From NCBI GenBank assembly GCA_027186245.1, contig CP114498.1, positions 1,619,501 through 1,683,500 of the forward strand: a stretch of DNA of 64,000 bases. The letters run 5' to 3'. Source of the DNA: Coriaria nepalensis. Lineage: Eukaryota > Streptophyta > Magnoliopsida > Cucurbitales > Coriariaceae. A program made the translations under genes and the position numbers. Under the pieces are notes generated by a model, which had not been told where the DNA came from, searched no databases, and was given only the letters and a program-made list of their open reading frames with translations. Positions 1 to 12,284 of the stretch are shown here, one piece after another. Positions within the stretch are counted from its first letter, which is position 1. Each line of letters opens with the position of its first letter.

Positions 1-2264
1 ATATGAACATGCAAATCATTACGATAATTCATGAATTGTCTCATTAATTACTTCCAAAAATAAATGTATACATTTATCAATCAACACAGACCATGTACAT
101 GTATATATATATATATATATCTAATATTTTCTATTACAAAATACAAAACATATAATCAAACAGTACTTGCTAAATCACAGTCCATAATATCTCGAGTTGT
201 TTAATTAAGAAACCATATTGGCAATATGGAACTGCGAGACTTGAGTTTTGGATGTAGTTTTTAAAATATGAGTTTATTCAGAAATGTTCAGTTGCTGCTA
301 ATCTACCAAAACATAATTCCACATCAGGATCAGTACTAGAAACAAATAAAGGGATTAACCTTAAAAAGATTACCGAACTTAACAAATCAATCATTTGTCT
401 TGAGTTTCTCAAGTTAGTATCAATTTCAATGTTCATGAGGCACTCCTTTATCTTGGAATTAGGTTTTACTTTTATAGTGTGGATTGATCTTTGAAACTTA
501 TCGCCATCAATGTTTACTAGAAAGCCACGATAAAGATAATGAGATGGACATTACATGGATTTAAGAGGATGTTCTTCCTCCTTTTGCTTCGATTTTCAAT
601 AATACTTAATCACTTTGTTTGTCAGTGATAGATTCCTTTTGTATTTCACTACATATCACAAACTCTCGCTTGTTAAAATATAATCGCAATTCAAGAAAGA
701 ATGAATAGTTTCTTGTTAATATCAAGAAAAATCGCAATCAATCACAGATATTATAAGCATATATAAGAGGATTATTACCTTATGCGAATGACTTCAAAGC
801 TTCACTCTACTTCAATGGCGACATAGATGAGAGTGATTTGTCACGATGGTTGAGAGTTTTAGACTAGGTCACGATGGTTGCGAAAGGGGGAAAAGAAAGA
901 GATGTGTATTTGAGATAATAACATATTCGCTCCAATTCTTCGTAAATCAGCGTCAAATTATGTATATTTATTTCTCTGTATTTTATGCGTCAGATAAATC
1001 GCATTTCTCTTTCTTAAATTTCTGATTTCAACCTCCTACCCGTTAAAAGAAAAGTTGGAAAAAGAATGAAATATAGAATCATTTTTTATTACGCATCTCG
1101 ATTTCGTGATATATTCTATAACTAATTAAACGATAAAATAAAAATGAATTCTATCTTTTGATTCTTGAATAATGCAACCAAACGATCTATAAATTAGTTG
1201 ATTAATAATAGCAACGGAATAACTCATACATACGCTAGTAAGAATAAGAAGCATTCAACAATTTCAATTTGCATTCAGTATTTATAAATTTATATATCTC
1301 CTAGTCAATCCATTTTGTTCCTTTGAAATGCAGAGTGTTGGGCCCATTCCAGAAGTAGTTTGAAATGTCGCCATTGTAAGAAACTAGATTTTGAAGGAGG
1401 AAGGAGTAGAGCTTCGCCGTTCCCTTCAGTTCTGAAAAAGATAGGAGACCACAATGCTTTTGGTCTTTGCATTATTTGGTTGAAAGGGCTGATAAGAAGA
1501 AGAACAACAAGGATGCCGTGAAGATAATGAAAGTTCACACTTTGATCGAGTCAGTCTTTTCCACCCTACACAGACCTTGTTTTTTTTTCCTTTCTTTTTT
1601 GTTTGTGAAGCTTATTTCTAGACTATTGAAAGAAAGAACCCTTTTGGCCAAAAAAAAAAAAAAAGAAGCCTTTTGGGTTATTTATTTATTTATTTATTTA
1701 TTAATATTTATGAGATGCAGGCTAGATGGAACTAAGAAGGCATATGTTGGGTTGACCCTATATTTTGATGCTTGAATATACATGTTGCATACGAAAGTGG
1801 GCTCATTTAAACCTTTTTCTTCTTTCTTGTTCTTTTATTTAATTAAAATTTTATATCTTATTTAAGTAGATGAAAATGACATTCACAAATTCCTTCTTCT
1901 GCACATATTGTGGCATCGGATTCTTCATGTTAAACCTTTCGAATACGCAAAAATGGCAAATGTGGGCCTTTTTCATGGAACCCAGTTTAACCAGGTGGGC
2001 CAAAATGACAATTCAATCATTAATCAATTCTTTTATTTTATTTTATCACTACTTTTATCTGGAAGAAGAAGAAGAGGAGGAGGAGAGAATGAAACAGAGT
2101 CATTAATACTTGCTAATCTCATTCAAAAGCAAAACTATATCCCCATCCAATTTACATCAAACCCCATGAACATGATTTCTCTTCCCCCCCCCCCCCCCCT
2201 TTTTTTTTTCTTTACAATGAAAATTAATAATTAAAAATCAAAAAGTAAACAATTTTAATCATCT
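1..2264. other. AT-rich intergenic DNA, no gene recognised
   Basis: I see no supportable coding region here. It contains short low-complexity tracts: an AT run near 102-120, A-rich and TTTA repeats near 1650-1700, a GAA/GAG run near 2060-2085 and a 16-base C run followed by T10 at 2184-2209. A short stretch on the minus strand around 1310-1450 has a CT-rich leader and an ATGGCGACA start, but the frame closes after about 30 codons and I recognise no family. Confidence 0.6.
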
Positions 2265-3674
2265 TCAAAATCTCTGTCTCTTGCAAGCAGCAGGTTGATG
2301 ATAATAATTAGTACTTGAACTCTGCTGCACCATCAACCCATTATTACCATAGCAAGAAGCAGAGAAAGCTGGACCACCAACTCCATTGAAATTCAACATA
2401 GCAGCAGAACACATCTGAGGAGTCCCTCTAGAAATCTCACCATAGTATGGAAACGACGAAATGCTACTATTACTACTAGTCATTATTCCCTTCTCACCAC
2501 ATCCCTTGATCGAAACAGGCGGGATCTTGAACGGCTGCAGAGGCGGCGGATTCCGCCACCTAGGCAGCGGTCCCGCCACGAGAAGTGTCTGAAGCAATGG
2601 CCCTGCTTCCATTACAGATTGAAGAAGCTTCCCCTTCTGAGGAAGCGCCTTCCCCTTCACGAAATTATCAATTATTGAGGTAGCTGGATCATCACCAGTC
2701 ATTGCAGGCACAAAATGACCCATTTGAGTAGAATCTGCCATATGGGTGTTGGAGAAATCCGGCGAAGAATCGGAATCGAAAAAGGAATCTACGGGCGAAG
2801 AATTGTGTGTTTCGGACAAGCTGTTTGACTCTGTTATGCTTGAGTTTGCTTTTGTAGTAGTGGGCGGGATTAGAATTGTGGGGCTTTCTGGATGGAGGAG
2901 GAGATTTGGCGTGATCTTGTTTATGATTTTCTGGAGCTGGTTTCTTGCTTCATCTCTTTCTTGATTTGCCATTTTAAGGAGGTGGAGTAGATTCTTTACA
3001 TTCTCTTTGTTCTTTCTGATTTCTTCACTTGCTTCAATTTTCAGTGACTCCAATTCTAGCGTTGTGTATAGCAGCTTCTGCTTCACTTCTTCAATGTTCT
3101 GCAATTTTCAGAACCCATTAGAATTATAGTAAGATTATGATGGTTAGATTAATGGGTTTTTCTTAATATTAAAAAAAAATGTTTTTTTAAAGTAATAATT
3201 AAGATGCGAAAAGAACATGTTGTAATCATAGAAAGACGAGAAGGAAAAGTGAAACCAAACAAAACAATTACATGAACATGTTGTAAACAACGAATCAATG
3301 TCCCTTTTTGGACTTTTGGTTGCTCTTGAAAAGACGAGATATGAATTTTTATCAGTTATAAAAAAAGACGACCTTTGAATTATGTGGCTACGGGCTTAAT
3401 ATCATAAAGGTCCAAATTTCATGAAATCCTTCTGGTTAAATTCATGCTAAAGCAAGAATATTCTTCATAAAATTTGATTGTAGTTTAGAAAATCAAAACA
3501 GAGAAGGAAAGTGAGAGATGAGAGAAGATTATAAAGGAATGGATTTTAAGTAGAAATGATGTTTTTTCAAGAAGAAGAAGAAGCAAGAGAAAGGAAAATG
3601 AAAAGACAGAGAGGAGCAGAATGAGAACAAAAACTCACCTCTTGATAAGACCATAAAGAACCCAATTCCTCCAT
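2265..3674 (-). CDS. DUF1635 family protein, two exons
   Basis: Protein of unknown function in the plant-specific DUF1635 family. Exon 1 is 3639-3674 and encodes the 12-residue start MEELGSLWSYQE, a family hallmark. A canonical GTGAGT donor and TTGCAG acceptor remove 3099-3638, and exon 2 is 2265-3098, giving about 289 aa. The first 70 residues (NIEEVKQKLLYTTLELE onward) are charged and predicted to form a coiled coil. The rest is low-complexity Ser/Thr/Pro-rich sequence ending in a basic CKRQRF tail that could act as a nuclear signal (inference). The start was chosen because an ATG further downstream would lose the conserved MEELGSLWSYQE block. The CT/GA-rich leader and a 5'-UTR-like GAGAGA tract lie just upstream at 3690-3720. 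The biochemical role of the family is not known to me. Confidence 0.88.
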
Positions 3675-6600
3675 TGTCGTAGGCTCTTTAGAGAGAGAGA
3701 GATGGCAGAATGAATATGAATCAGATGATTAGGGAGTTGAGCAAAGGTGGATTATGACTTATTTATAGAACAATGAAGAGAGAGAGAGAAAGAATGCTTT
3801 TCTCATAAAGTTCCAGAGAGCCCAGTCGACATCATAATCATAAATAAACCAAAGCGAAAAAAAAAAAACTTTCCTTGTTGAACAAAAATGGGAGATTCCA
3901 TTATTTATTTTCTTCACTACTATGCAATATTGAATTTCATTGAAAACCCTCCCAATCTTTCAGCTCCTTTGTCTGAGAGAATTTCTCTCTCTCACTCTCT
4001 CTCTCTCTCTCTCTCTCTCCTAAGGGCTAAGCCTTAGGTTAAGCAGTAAAACCCGGTTAGGTTTCCTTATATAAATTCCTTTCCATAACAAAAAATTAAG
4101 CGTCTATTTTCACATTTTTCAATCAGATGAAATTAAATGCGTAATATGGTTTCCATATTGGTTTGTAGACCAAGACTGCCTTTTGCATTTAAATTATCAT
4201 AATTAAATTTTCTTTTAATTTTTAATTTTTAATTTTTAAAGCTGGGAAAATAATAAACTTAAAAGAGTCAAACTCTCCCGCATAGTAAAAACGTCAAAAA
4301 GATATATGGAAAGTAAAATTAAGGGTGTGTATTTAGCGGCTACTTCGAATTTGGATTATTTTCGGGACTCAAATCACCGATTATAAGTTAAGTGCTTTAA
4401 CTATTCAGTCATGGATGCTTTGCTTGCGTGGAGATATTTTTAAAAAATTTTACCTATTGGTAACTCAAATAATTTAAAAACTCTGGCCAATACTTTGATT
4501 TGAATTAGACATAAAATGGTAGGTGATTATTATTATTATTTTCTTAAATTTAAAAAATATAATAACTTAATATTCAATAATATTATTAATATCATTAATA
4601 TAAAAAATGGAATAAAAATTGATACGTCTATTTACGTGGAGTAGGAAATGAAAATAAATTAAAAATTGTAAGGTAACTAGTAGACCAATATTTAACTTTA
4701 AATCTATATTTTATTTGGCCCGGGTGTTTTTTTCAAATTTCTTCGGACCAAATTCTTCGAGTTAAATTCAGAGTAAGGTATGTATACAACTTGGATGATC
4801 GATTCAATTGGATAAATTGGATTATCAATATTACGCACACTCTTAATAGAACACAATAAAGACGAGCAAAAAATATAAGTATGATCTGATTTGATCGATT
4901 CTAATAGGATCTTTCTTAAAAATATATTATCGGACCAGATATCTAATCCAAATATATTTATAATGGATTCGACATGTTAGATAAATAATTTTTAAAAAAA
5001 TAACTTAAAAAATTTGAACTTTATATTCATTGTGAATTTCACAACTTAAGAAGACTTAAAAACTGTCATCCTCCTCTCATCATATCTTTAATCTCCTCTC
5101 TAAAGTCGGCATTAGCGTCATCATCATACTCATCACCGACATCAATTCATACACTATGATTATAAATTCTAACTCTTATGAGGAAAAGAAGAATATAAGT
5201 ATGTATATTTATCGTAATTTATTTTGCTATTTTATCATATTCATGGGATTTTCTTCTGTTCATATTGTCTTGATACAAATTATAAGTCTAGTTATTATCT
5301 TCCTATAATAATACAAAGATTACTAGAGATATTATTAAATTTATGATCAAAATTTATCTAAGAGAAAGCACAATTTTATCATAATTTTAAGTTATTTAAA
5401 AAATAAATAAATAAATAGATTTAATTAAATATTATTAATTTTTTACTTATTAGATTGAATACAATAATATCTGATCTGATACTCATACCTAAAACACAAT
5501 GATTAAAAAGTAAAAAAACTATTATACGATTGAATTTGGTAAATCTTTTAATAAAGAACAGGGTAAAATAAATGTGAAAGAAAAAAAAAAAGTGAAAACC
5601 AGTAATTTTTTTTTATAGCTTCATGATTTTAAGACCCACTTGAATTGAAAGTGAAGAAAATAACATATTTTGAGGTAAGAGTTTTATGGTATTTGGGACA
5701 TTTTTATAAGGATGTAGCAACTTCAATTTTAATTAGGATTAAAAATATGATTATTATCATAAAAATAATATATTTATAATTATAATAAAAATTACATATT
5801 TATCATATAATTATCAATCATATTCATACTAAAAAAAAAAAAATCCAAAAAAGCCTATGCCATACACATGCCCGATATACCAAATTATGCAAGTAGAATC
5901 GTATATGACCTAATGAATTAAGTTGGGATCTCAACTTTTGAATCATTGTTGTTATCATCATGTGGACTGATGATTTATATTCTTAGGGGAGGTGCTCGAT
6001 TGAGATTACATTGTCAACTGCTCGAGAAAACTGAGTTTCAACGATTCTATCGTTGACTTTAACTTGCATATTGCTTTATCTACCTCACCCTCATCTCTCA
6101 TATAATATATATACTTTAAGCTTTACATGTAGCACAAAGTTTATTTGTACCCTCAAATCATATATCACGGCCAAGTTCTATCGATACAATTTTTAATGAA
6201 CTTACTTTATTGTTTTGTTAATTTCATATATTAAATTACTCACCATATCAACTCTTACGTGATTATGATTAATTAGTTAATAATAAGTTCAATTTATTTA
6301 AAAATATCTTTAAAAATTTTAAGTTTATACGATAATTTTTCATAATGTATTACAAAAATTCAAATATAATTCAATAGATAAAATAAAAAATAAATAAAAT
6401 TCATTAATTATAAGTATAAATATTAAATTATTTATTATAAAATCTTATATAGAATTATGATTAATCGATTAAGTAAAATTAAATATTCTTATAAATTATT
6501 CATAATACATGCTACAAAGTAAAGTAAAAATACTATTGCATAGACAAAATAAGAAATAAATTGAAATAGAAATCTTTGTCGTATTATTAGAAATATGATA

Positions 6601-6889
6601 AGAGTGAATAAGAATAAGAAGAATCAATTTTGCTTGTTCGATCGATGTGCATCCTACTTTCTTACAATAAACTTAAAATAAACAAGAGACTTCCACTCCC
6701 TTTGTAAAATCCTGTTCTACATTATCCACTCAGAAGCTGACACATTACACCTCAAACATTGAAGTACAAACAAAAGCTTGCATTCCCATTTGATGCAAAC
6801 CCACATGCGGTACTATAAGCACAAAACAAAATCTAATCCTCTTATAAGAAGACAAAAACAAACATTACAAACTAATTCATTATTTTATG

Positions 6890-6948
<59 letters not shown>

Positions 6949-9900
6949 AAGTATAAGGTTGAAAATGCAAAACCAACCTTAAAAAACCTCGTTCTGACGG
7001 ACAATGAACATGGTTGAGGAATTGTATGGAAAACCAGAATCTTTCCTTTCTTTATACCCGACAAGCGGTTTCGGCACTCTTCACTATTTTCTATTCCTCT
7101 ATTTTATTATTATTATTATTATTATATTTTATTTTATAATAATTTCTTCAATAAGAATTATATTCAAATATTTGACCTAATAGGAGCTACCGCTATATCA
7201 TCGAACAGATATGAAGCTTTTTTGGTGAGCTTAATTAAACTATCTAGGAAGTGGACAAAACTGAAAATTAAAATATGATAACTTGTTTACGATAAAACGT
7301 TTAGATTTATATAATATAAACTATATTATATATGTTGGATTCTCTGAGTTCAATGTATCTACTTTGATTAATACCTCACTTATTTGATCAATGTGTACGT
7401 GATTTTAAATTTGTTTAATCCTTAATCTGTCTTATTATTTGGGTAAACATGTTTTAGAAGTTATTGGATAACTCTTATATGAAAGAAAGGTCTATGTTGT
7501 TTACGTAAGGTCTTTTTACTTTTTTTTTTTTTTTTTATCTACACTAACTTAATTGCATCAAAGCATAATAATGATCAGTTTCGTATGGAATCAAGAGATA
7601 TCATTGCGTGCATGTGATCCCTTCATTTGACCCTTTTTTTTTTTTTCATAGTAACTTTTTGGGTGCAAAGAAAAATCATCAAATTTTGGTAACTTGTAAT
7701 TGATTATGTCTCGTAACTTATTGTCTCCATCATTTTTCAGCGATGACTCGTCCAGAAAGAATCATGACATCAACAAAAATTGAATATAACAATAATTTGT
7801 ATAGATAAATTAGTTAATAATTACGTTGTTAAAGTCGGAATCAAGACCGTAATTAGCATATCTGGACTTCCCGTAATACAAACAAAAAATGGAAACTTCA
7901 AGAACGGTGGGAAAACCTCTTAAAAAATGGAAACTTTTAGAACAAGCAATGAGTGCAATGTGCAAGGAGGAAAATGGACACTGGGTCAAGTCACATCAAA
8001 CAGGACTTCTACTCTAATTTCATCATCTTACCCTCCTCTACAAGTCGGAAACTATTACTTGTCGGTGCTGGATTTGTCAGACCATCAGTATACGTCACCC
8101 CTTATTATCAAATTAAATTTTATGATTCCTAATTATGTTATGAGATTATGTACATGTACCTCTTAACCAAGTACTAATACTCTTTAAACCAACATAACTT
8201 ATGAAATATTCTTATTATTTTATTTACTAATGTACTTAAGAAAATATTGTGTTCCTTCATATCTACGATCAAGTGCTAACAAAATCCATCTTCTGAATAC
8301 TTTTCTCGATTCATTCCTAAAAGAGATATTATTCTATGATTTTCACTTCATCTACTTTATCATGTGTGTCGAGGAATACTAGATCCTGGGACTATCTTTT
8401 AAGTAACAAATTTTCTTACAAAATATTATCCAAAGGAAGTCAACAACTAGACGGGGTCCATACTCTATTTTTGCACCTAAAAAAAAAAAAGTAAAATAGA
8501 AATATTTAGAAATGAGGTCACCGTCAAAAATGTCAAAAATGATGTTTATTGTCTGATAAACAATGAAGCCAATAAGGTTTTTTTTTTTTTTTTTTTTTTT
8601 TCTATTCCACAAAAGAAAATGGTCTTAACTAATTTGAATATGTAAGTTCTTATTTGAATTTTTTTTTTTTCCCCTCCTCAGAAATTAATAATAGAGAAAT
8701 TATTCACCGACGAATGGGTAAGAATAGTAATGGTATACACTACGGAACAAGAATTGACGGGGACATCACTGTCATTTAGACATTACTAACACCTAAAAGC
8801 AATCTTGGAAAATGGAGAGTGGAGACCAACTTCCCTTATTTCCTCCGCCGCTCTCTAGATCCAACGAGTAACGACTTTACCTGTCGACAAGATCTAATTA
8901 GACAAAAAGAAAAAAATTAAACGTTGCCCCAAAGAAAAGCTGATTAACGTAGAGAACAGTCATTGGAATTACAATTAAACTTATTACTTTAAATGTAGGG
9001 TCAATTAATTTTTTACACTAGTATAATTTATATAAATTTCTCTATATGTAGTTTTTTTTTTTTTATAATTTTATAATTTATGTATAATTTAAATGAGATT
9101 TTTTAGTTTCTATAATTATAATAAATGAAAATAGAATTAAAAGTTGAAATGTTAAAGTAAATGAATAAGTAAAGAGCATTTTAATGAAATGACAGAATTT
9201 AAAATGAAAAATCTGATATATGGTACGAAATTGTTTCAAATTAGCTCTATTCCTATAAAAATGATAAATGAAAAGTTCAAGGAACTAAAAAGAGACGAAG
9301 GTATTTAATTCATTATCGATAGATTGAGACTATAACTCAGGTGAGAACCTTATGCTCTATTGAAAGACATAATTCTCGGAAGAAATGAAAAAAAGATAAG
9401 TGTAGTGTTGGATTTAAGAAAATAATTTCACTAAAGTATATAGAGGATTTACGAGTGTTGCTTAATTTTTTTATGATTGTCGGTGATGATTTTTACCTTC
9501 ACCCAATCCTTTTATTTATAGGAAAAATTTGTAATGGCAAATCGATAAATAATTTGATCTACTAATTCACTTCATTGATTCTAGCGCAGCTACCCCACTT
9601 TGTGGTTCTCATCCCCTTTTTTTTGTAGGTTGTTATTTGACTCAATTTTTAGTCAAATTAGGTCGATATAAGGTCTATGTTCGTTGTAAATTCATTCTCT
9701 CACTTTCCTTGAAAATCAACCACTTTGCCACCTCCATTAGACTGAATTTCGGCCAAACCTCTTGCTTGGTTGAAAAATGGGTTCAAACTGTCATTTTGGT
9801 GCACTTTTGAGGAAAAATAGGTTTAGCATCTAACCCCACATATTTGGCCAAATTTCTTCTACTTTTCGACTGGAAATGAGTTGTTTTATACTCAAAATTC

Positions 9901-10530
9901 GGTCAAGAAATGGGTCAAACCCTTTACTTGGCCAAAAATGGAATTGAAAATGCCATTTTCACCACTTTTTTTTTGGAATTTTTTATGCCTTTTTGAATTA
10001 TATATGTATTTGGCCGATTTTGATCACATGTTTGACCAATTTTATCCTTCAAAATATCACTTTCCGGTCACTCTATGATGTTGGCTGAAATTCATCTTTT
10101 GGCGATAAATTTTAGTCAACTTTATGGGGGGAAAAAGACAAAATTCAATCCATCTTTGTGTGAGATTTAGTCTGTTTTATTCGTATACGGTTGAGATTAA
10201 ACCTTGAGTAATCCATGTGTAAACGATCTATAATTGATTTTCATGCTATCTCACTAATTATTGTGATACTTTATATTTTTGAAGTAAAAATAACTTCTAG
10301 CTCAAATTGGATCAGGTTAAATAATTTCGGTCGATCAAAATTAATTGTTATTCGATTGAAACTAGTATTTTTTCGATCTCCTTAATTACTTGATACTAAT
10401 TAGTCGGCTTAATTATTACTAACTGACTTGCATTCATTTTAAATTTTGAACCAATCATGCTTTGCCACGTGTTCAAAAAGTTATAACGTCAATAATAATC
10501 CAACTTCTTATTCTTAATTTATGAAAAAAT
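3675..10530. other. Gene-poor AT-rich region with microsatellites
   Basis: Nearly 7 kb without a recognisable gene. Visible structure: CT repeat at about 3988-4019; compound TAA/ATAA microsatellite at about 6890-6950; T homopolymers near 7520, 7635 and 8580; and a degenerate internal duplication around 9735-9970, where two blocks share phrases such as AATTTCGGCCAA and AAATGGGTTCAAAC. The duplication may be old retroelement DNA, but no coding domain can be read. Short open frames at 7927-8166 and 9881-10078 have no recognisable content. Confidence 0.6.
6890..6950. repeat. Compound microsatellite (TAA)n-(ATAA)n
   Basis: About ten TAA/AAT units are followed directly by about eight AAAT units without interruption. 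It is a simple-sequence repeat in intergenic DNA and a likely polymorphic marker. Confidence 0.95.
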
Positions 10531-11066
10531 TAATATTAAAAAAACCGAAACCCAGTCCGATTTCTAAAAAAAAAAATTCGATCGAAACGATCTATCTTTT
10601 TTATGAAAAATTGATCAAAACGATCTAATTTCTTTTTTAGGTATCTAAATTGAATCGGTTGTTTCTTTAGAAGGAACTCAATCAGATCGATCCAATTCTT
10701 TTCGAAGAATGAGATATGATCGATTTATATTTTTCTCGTGAAGAGCCGATGTAATTGAACTGAAAAAAAAAAAAAGGAATCGAACCATACCTTCATTGGT
10801 GATATTGTTTTATTTCCCTCCTTTTTTTTTCGGTTTAGTTATATCGGCTCTTCACAAGGAAAATTCGGATTGATCAGATCTCGTTCTTCATGAGGAATTA
10901 GATCGATCCGATTGAGTTCCTCTCAAAGAAACGATTGATTCGATTTGGATACCTAAAGAAGAAATCAGATCGTCTTAATCGATTTTTCCACAAAAAAAAA
11001 GACTAATCATTTCAATCAATTTTCTTTTTCTAAGAAATCAGACATGGTTTCGGTTTTTAAATATTA
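10531..11066. repeat. 536-bp fold-back (long inverted repeat) element
   Basis: The left arm begins TAATATTAAAAAAACCGAAACC at 10531. The right arm ends with its near reverse complement, GGTTTCGGTTTTTAAATATTA, at 11066. Each arm is roughly 240 bp, and matching blocks recur in mirrored order: CCGATTTCT, GATCGAAACGATCT, GGTATCTAAATTGAATCG, AAGGAACTCAATC, AGATCGATCC, GAAGAGCCGAT. The centre (about 10775-10830) is a short unmatched loop. The arms are imperfect, with substitutions and small indels. There is no open reading frame. The form fits a non-autonomous fold-back or MITE-like transposon, or an inverted duplication. A transcript would form a long hairpin. Confidence 0.85.
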
Positions 11067-12137
11067 GTTTCAAAAATAAAAAATAAAAAATAAAAAATAG
11101 GATTATAAAATAGAATAATATATTAATTATGGAGAAAATAGAAATAATGAAAGATTATATATGAAAGAATAATAATAAGATGATTAGAGACTAAAAATTT
11201 TATTTAAACTACACGAGATTGAAAGATTGAAAGAAGACTATATCTAGATGAATTTATACAAATCATAATATAAAGAGACAAAAAAGTTAATTTATCATTA
11301 AATGTACTCAATAGAGTATTTCTAACATATATACATCAATAATATGATTAAGGAGATTGATTGTCATTATATACATTTAAACACTATGCAAATGAAGTTC
11401 ATTTTTAATGGTAAAGTAATACATCAAAAGTGCTACTTTGTAGTTAAATAGCAAAAATGTGTTTTTTTTTCTTCTCCTAATTCAATTAATTACAAGTAAA
11501 GTAATACATATATATTTAGTAATGAATTATTTGATATTTTAATAATATATAAGTAGATTCTTTTCAACTTGTCATAAATAAATATGTATAATTATTAAAT
11601 ATACATATATAATATATTGCAAAATTACCTTTTTTTTATATAAAAAAAAATTATTGATATTATAAATGAGTTAAATTTTTTTAAAATAAATTCCTTTAAA
11701 ATCTATCATAAAATATAATTAAGTTTAATTATTTACGGTGGATGTTGAATGTGACAAATTAAGTGAGTATTTACTTCAAAAGTATACATCTTTGTGAATT
11801 GGGCAAAAGCAACTCTTAAAATACTCCCAATTAAGTGTACAAAGTATAAAAGAAAGCTAAATGTTTAGAGAATGGGTGGACATGTCTTTTACTTAATGTG
11901 GCAAGTTAATCTCTAAGTTTCAAGGAGCTATAATTATTACTACAACCTCGTTTTACATACATTCGATCTTTTCTCTAAATATATAAAATGAATAACCATA
12001 ATCACAATTAAGTTAATAATTAACATCCATGTCTCTATCTTAAGAACTATTAGAGCAACCGAATGCGGTTGTCCTGTAGTGAACACTGCACATGGCAGTT
12101 AGGTAGTTCGGTCATGTGGGGACAGTCGGCGTTGAGA
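11067..12137. other. AT-rich intergenic DNA
   Basis: Nothing coding is visible. The sequence is mainly A/T runs and simple motifs, and it flanks the fold-back element on one side and the CACGTG cluster on the other. Confidence 0.6.
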
Positions 12138-12284
12138 CACGTGTACAAACCTCCAACGGAGTAAACGTCTGAAGCACGTGCCGCGCATGACGGTGAACTA
12201 GAACACTTGGACCTAGGACGTGGCACGTGCTATTATGCTTCTCTCTCTCTCTCTCTCTTTCTCTTCATTGGTAGGTTGCACGTG
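12138..12284. promoter_or_regulatory. Cluster of four palindromic G-boxes (CACGTG)
   Basis: Perfect CACGTG hexamers occur at 12138-12143, 12175-12180, 12224-12229 and 12279-12284, several with GC-rich flanks (GGCACGTGCT, GCACGTGCCG). The local base composition is much more GC-rich than the surrounding DNA, and a CT tract like a plant core promoter or 5' leader follows at 12241-12270. G-boxes of this type bind bZIP (ABRE-binding) and bHLH (PIF/MYC) factors. I found no convincing gene within 1.5 kb on either strand, so the regulated target is unknown. Confidence 0.55.

Noticed and set aside
1310..1450. Possible minus-strand exon starting ATGGCGACATTTC
   Set aside because: The leader looks plausible, but only about 30 codons are open and no splice partner or known family was found.
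7927..8166. A 79-codon plus-strand frame, METFRTSNECN
   Set aside because: No recognisable domain, and codon use is typical of AT-rich non-coding DNA.
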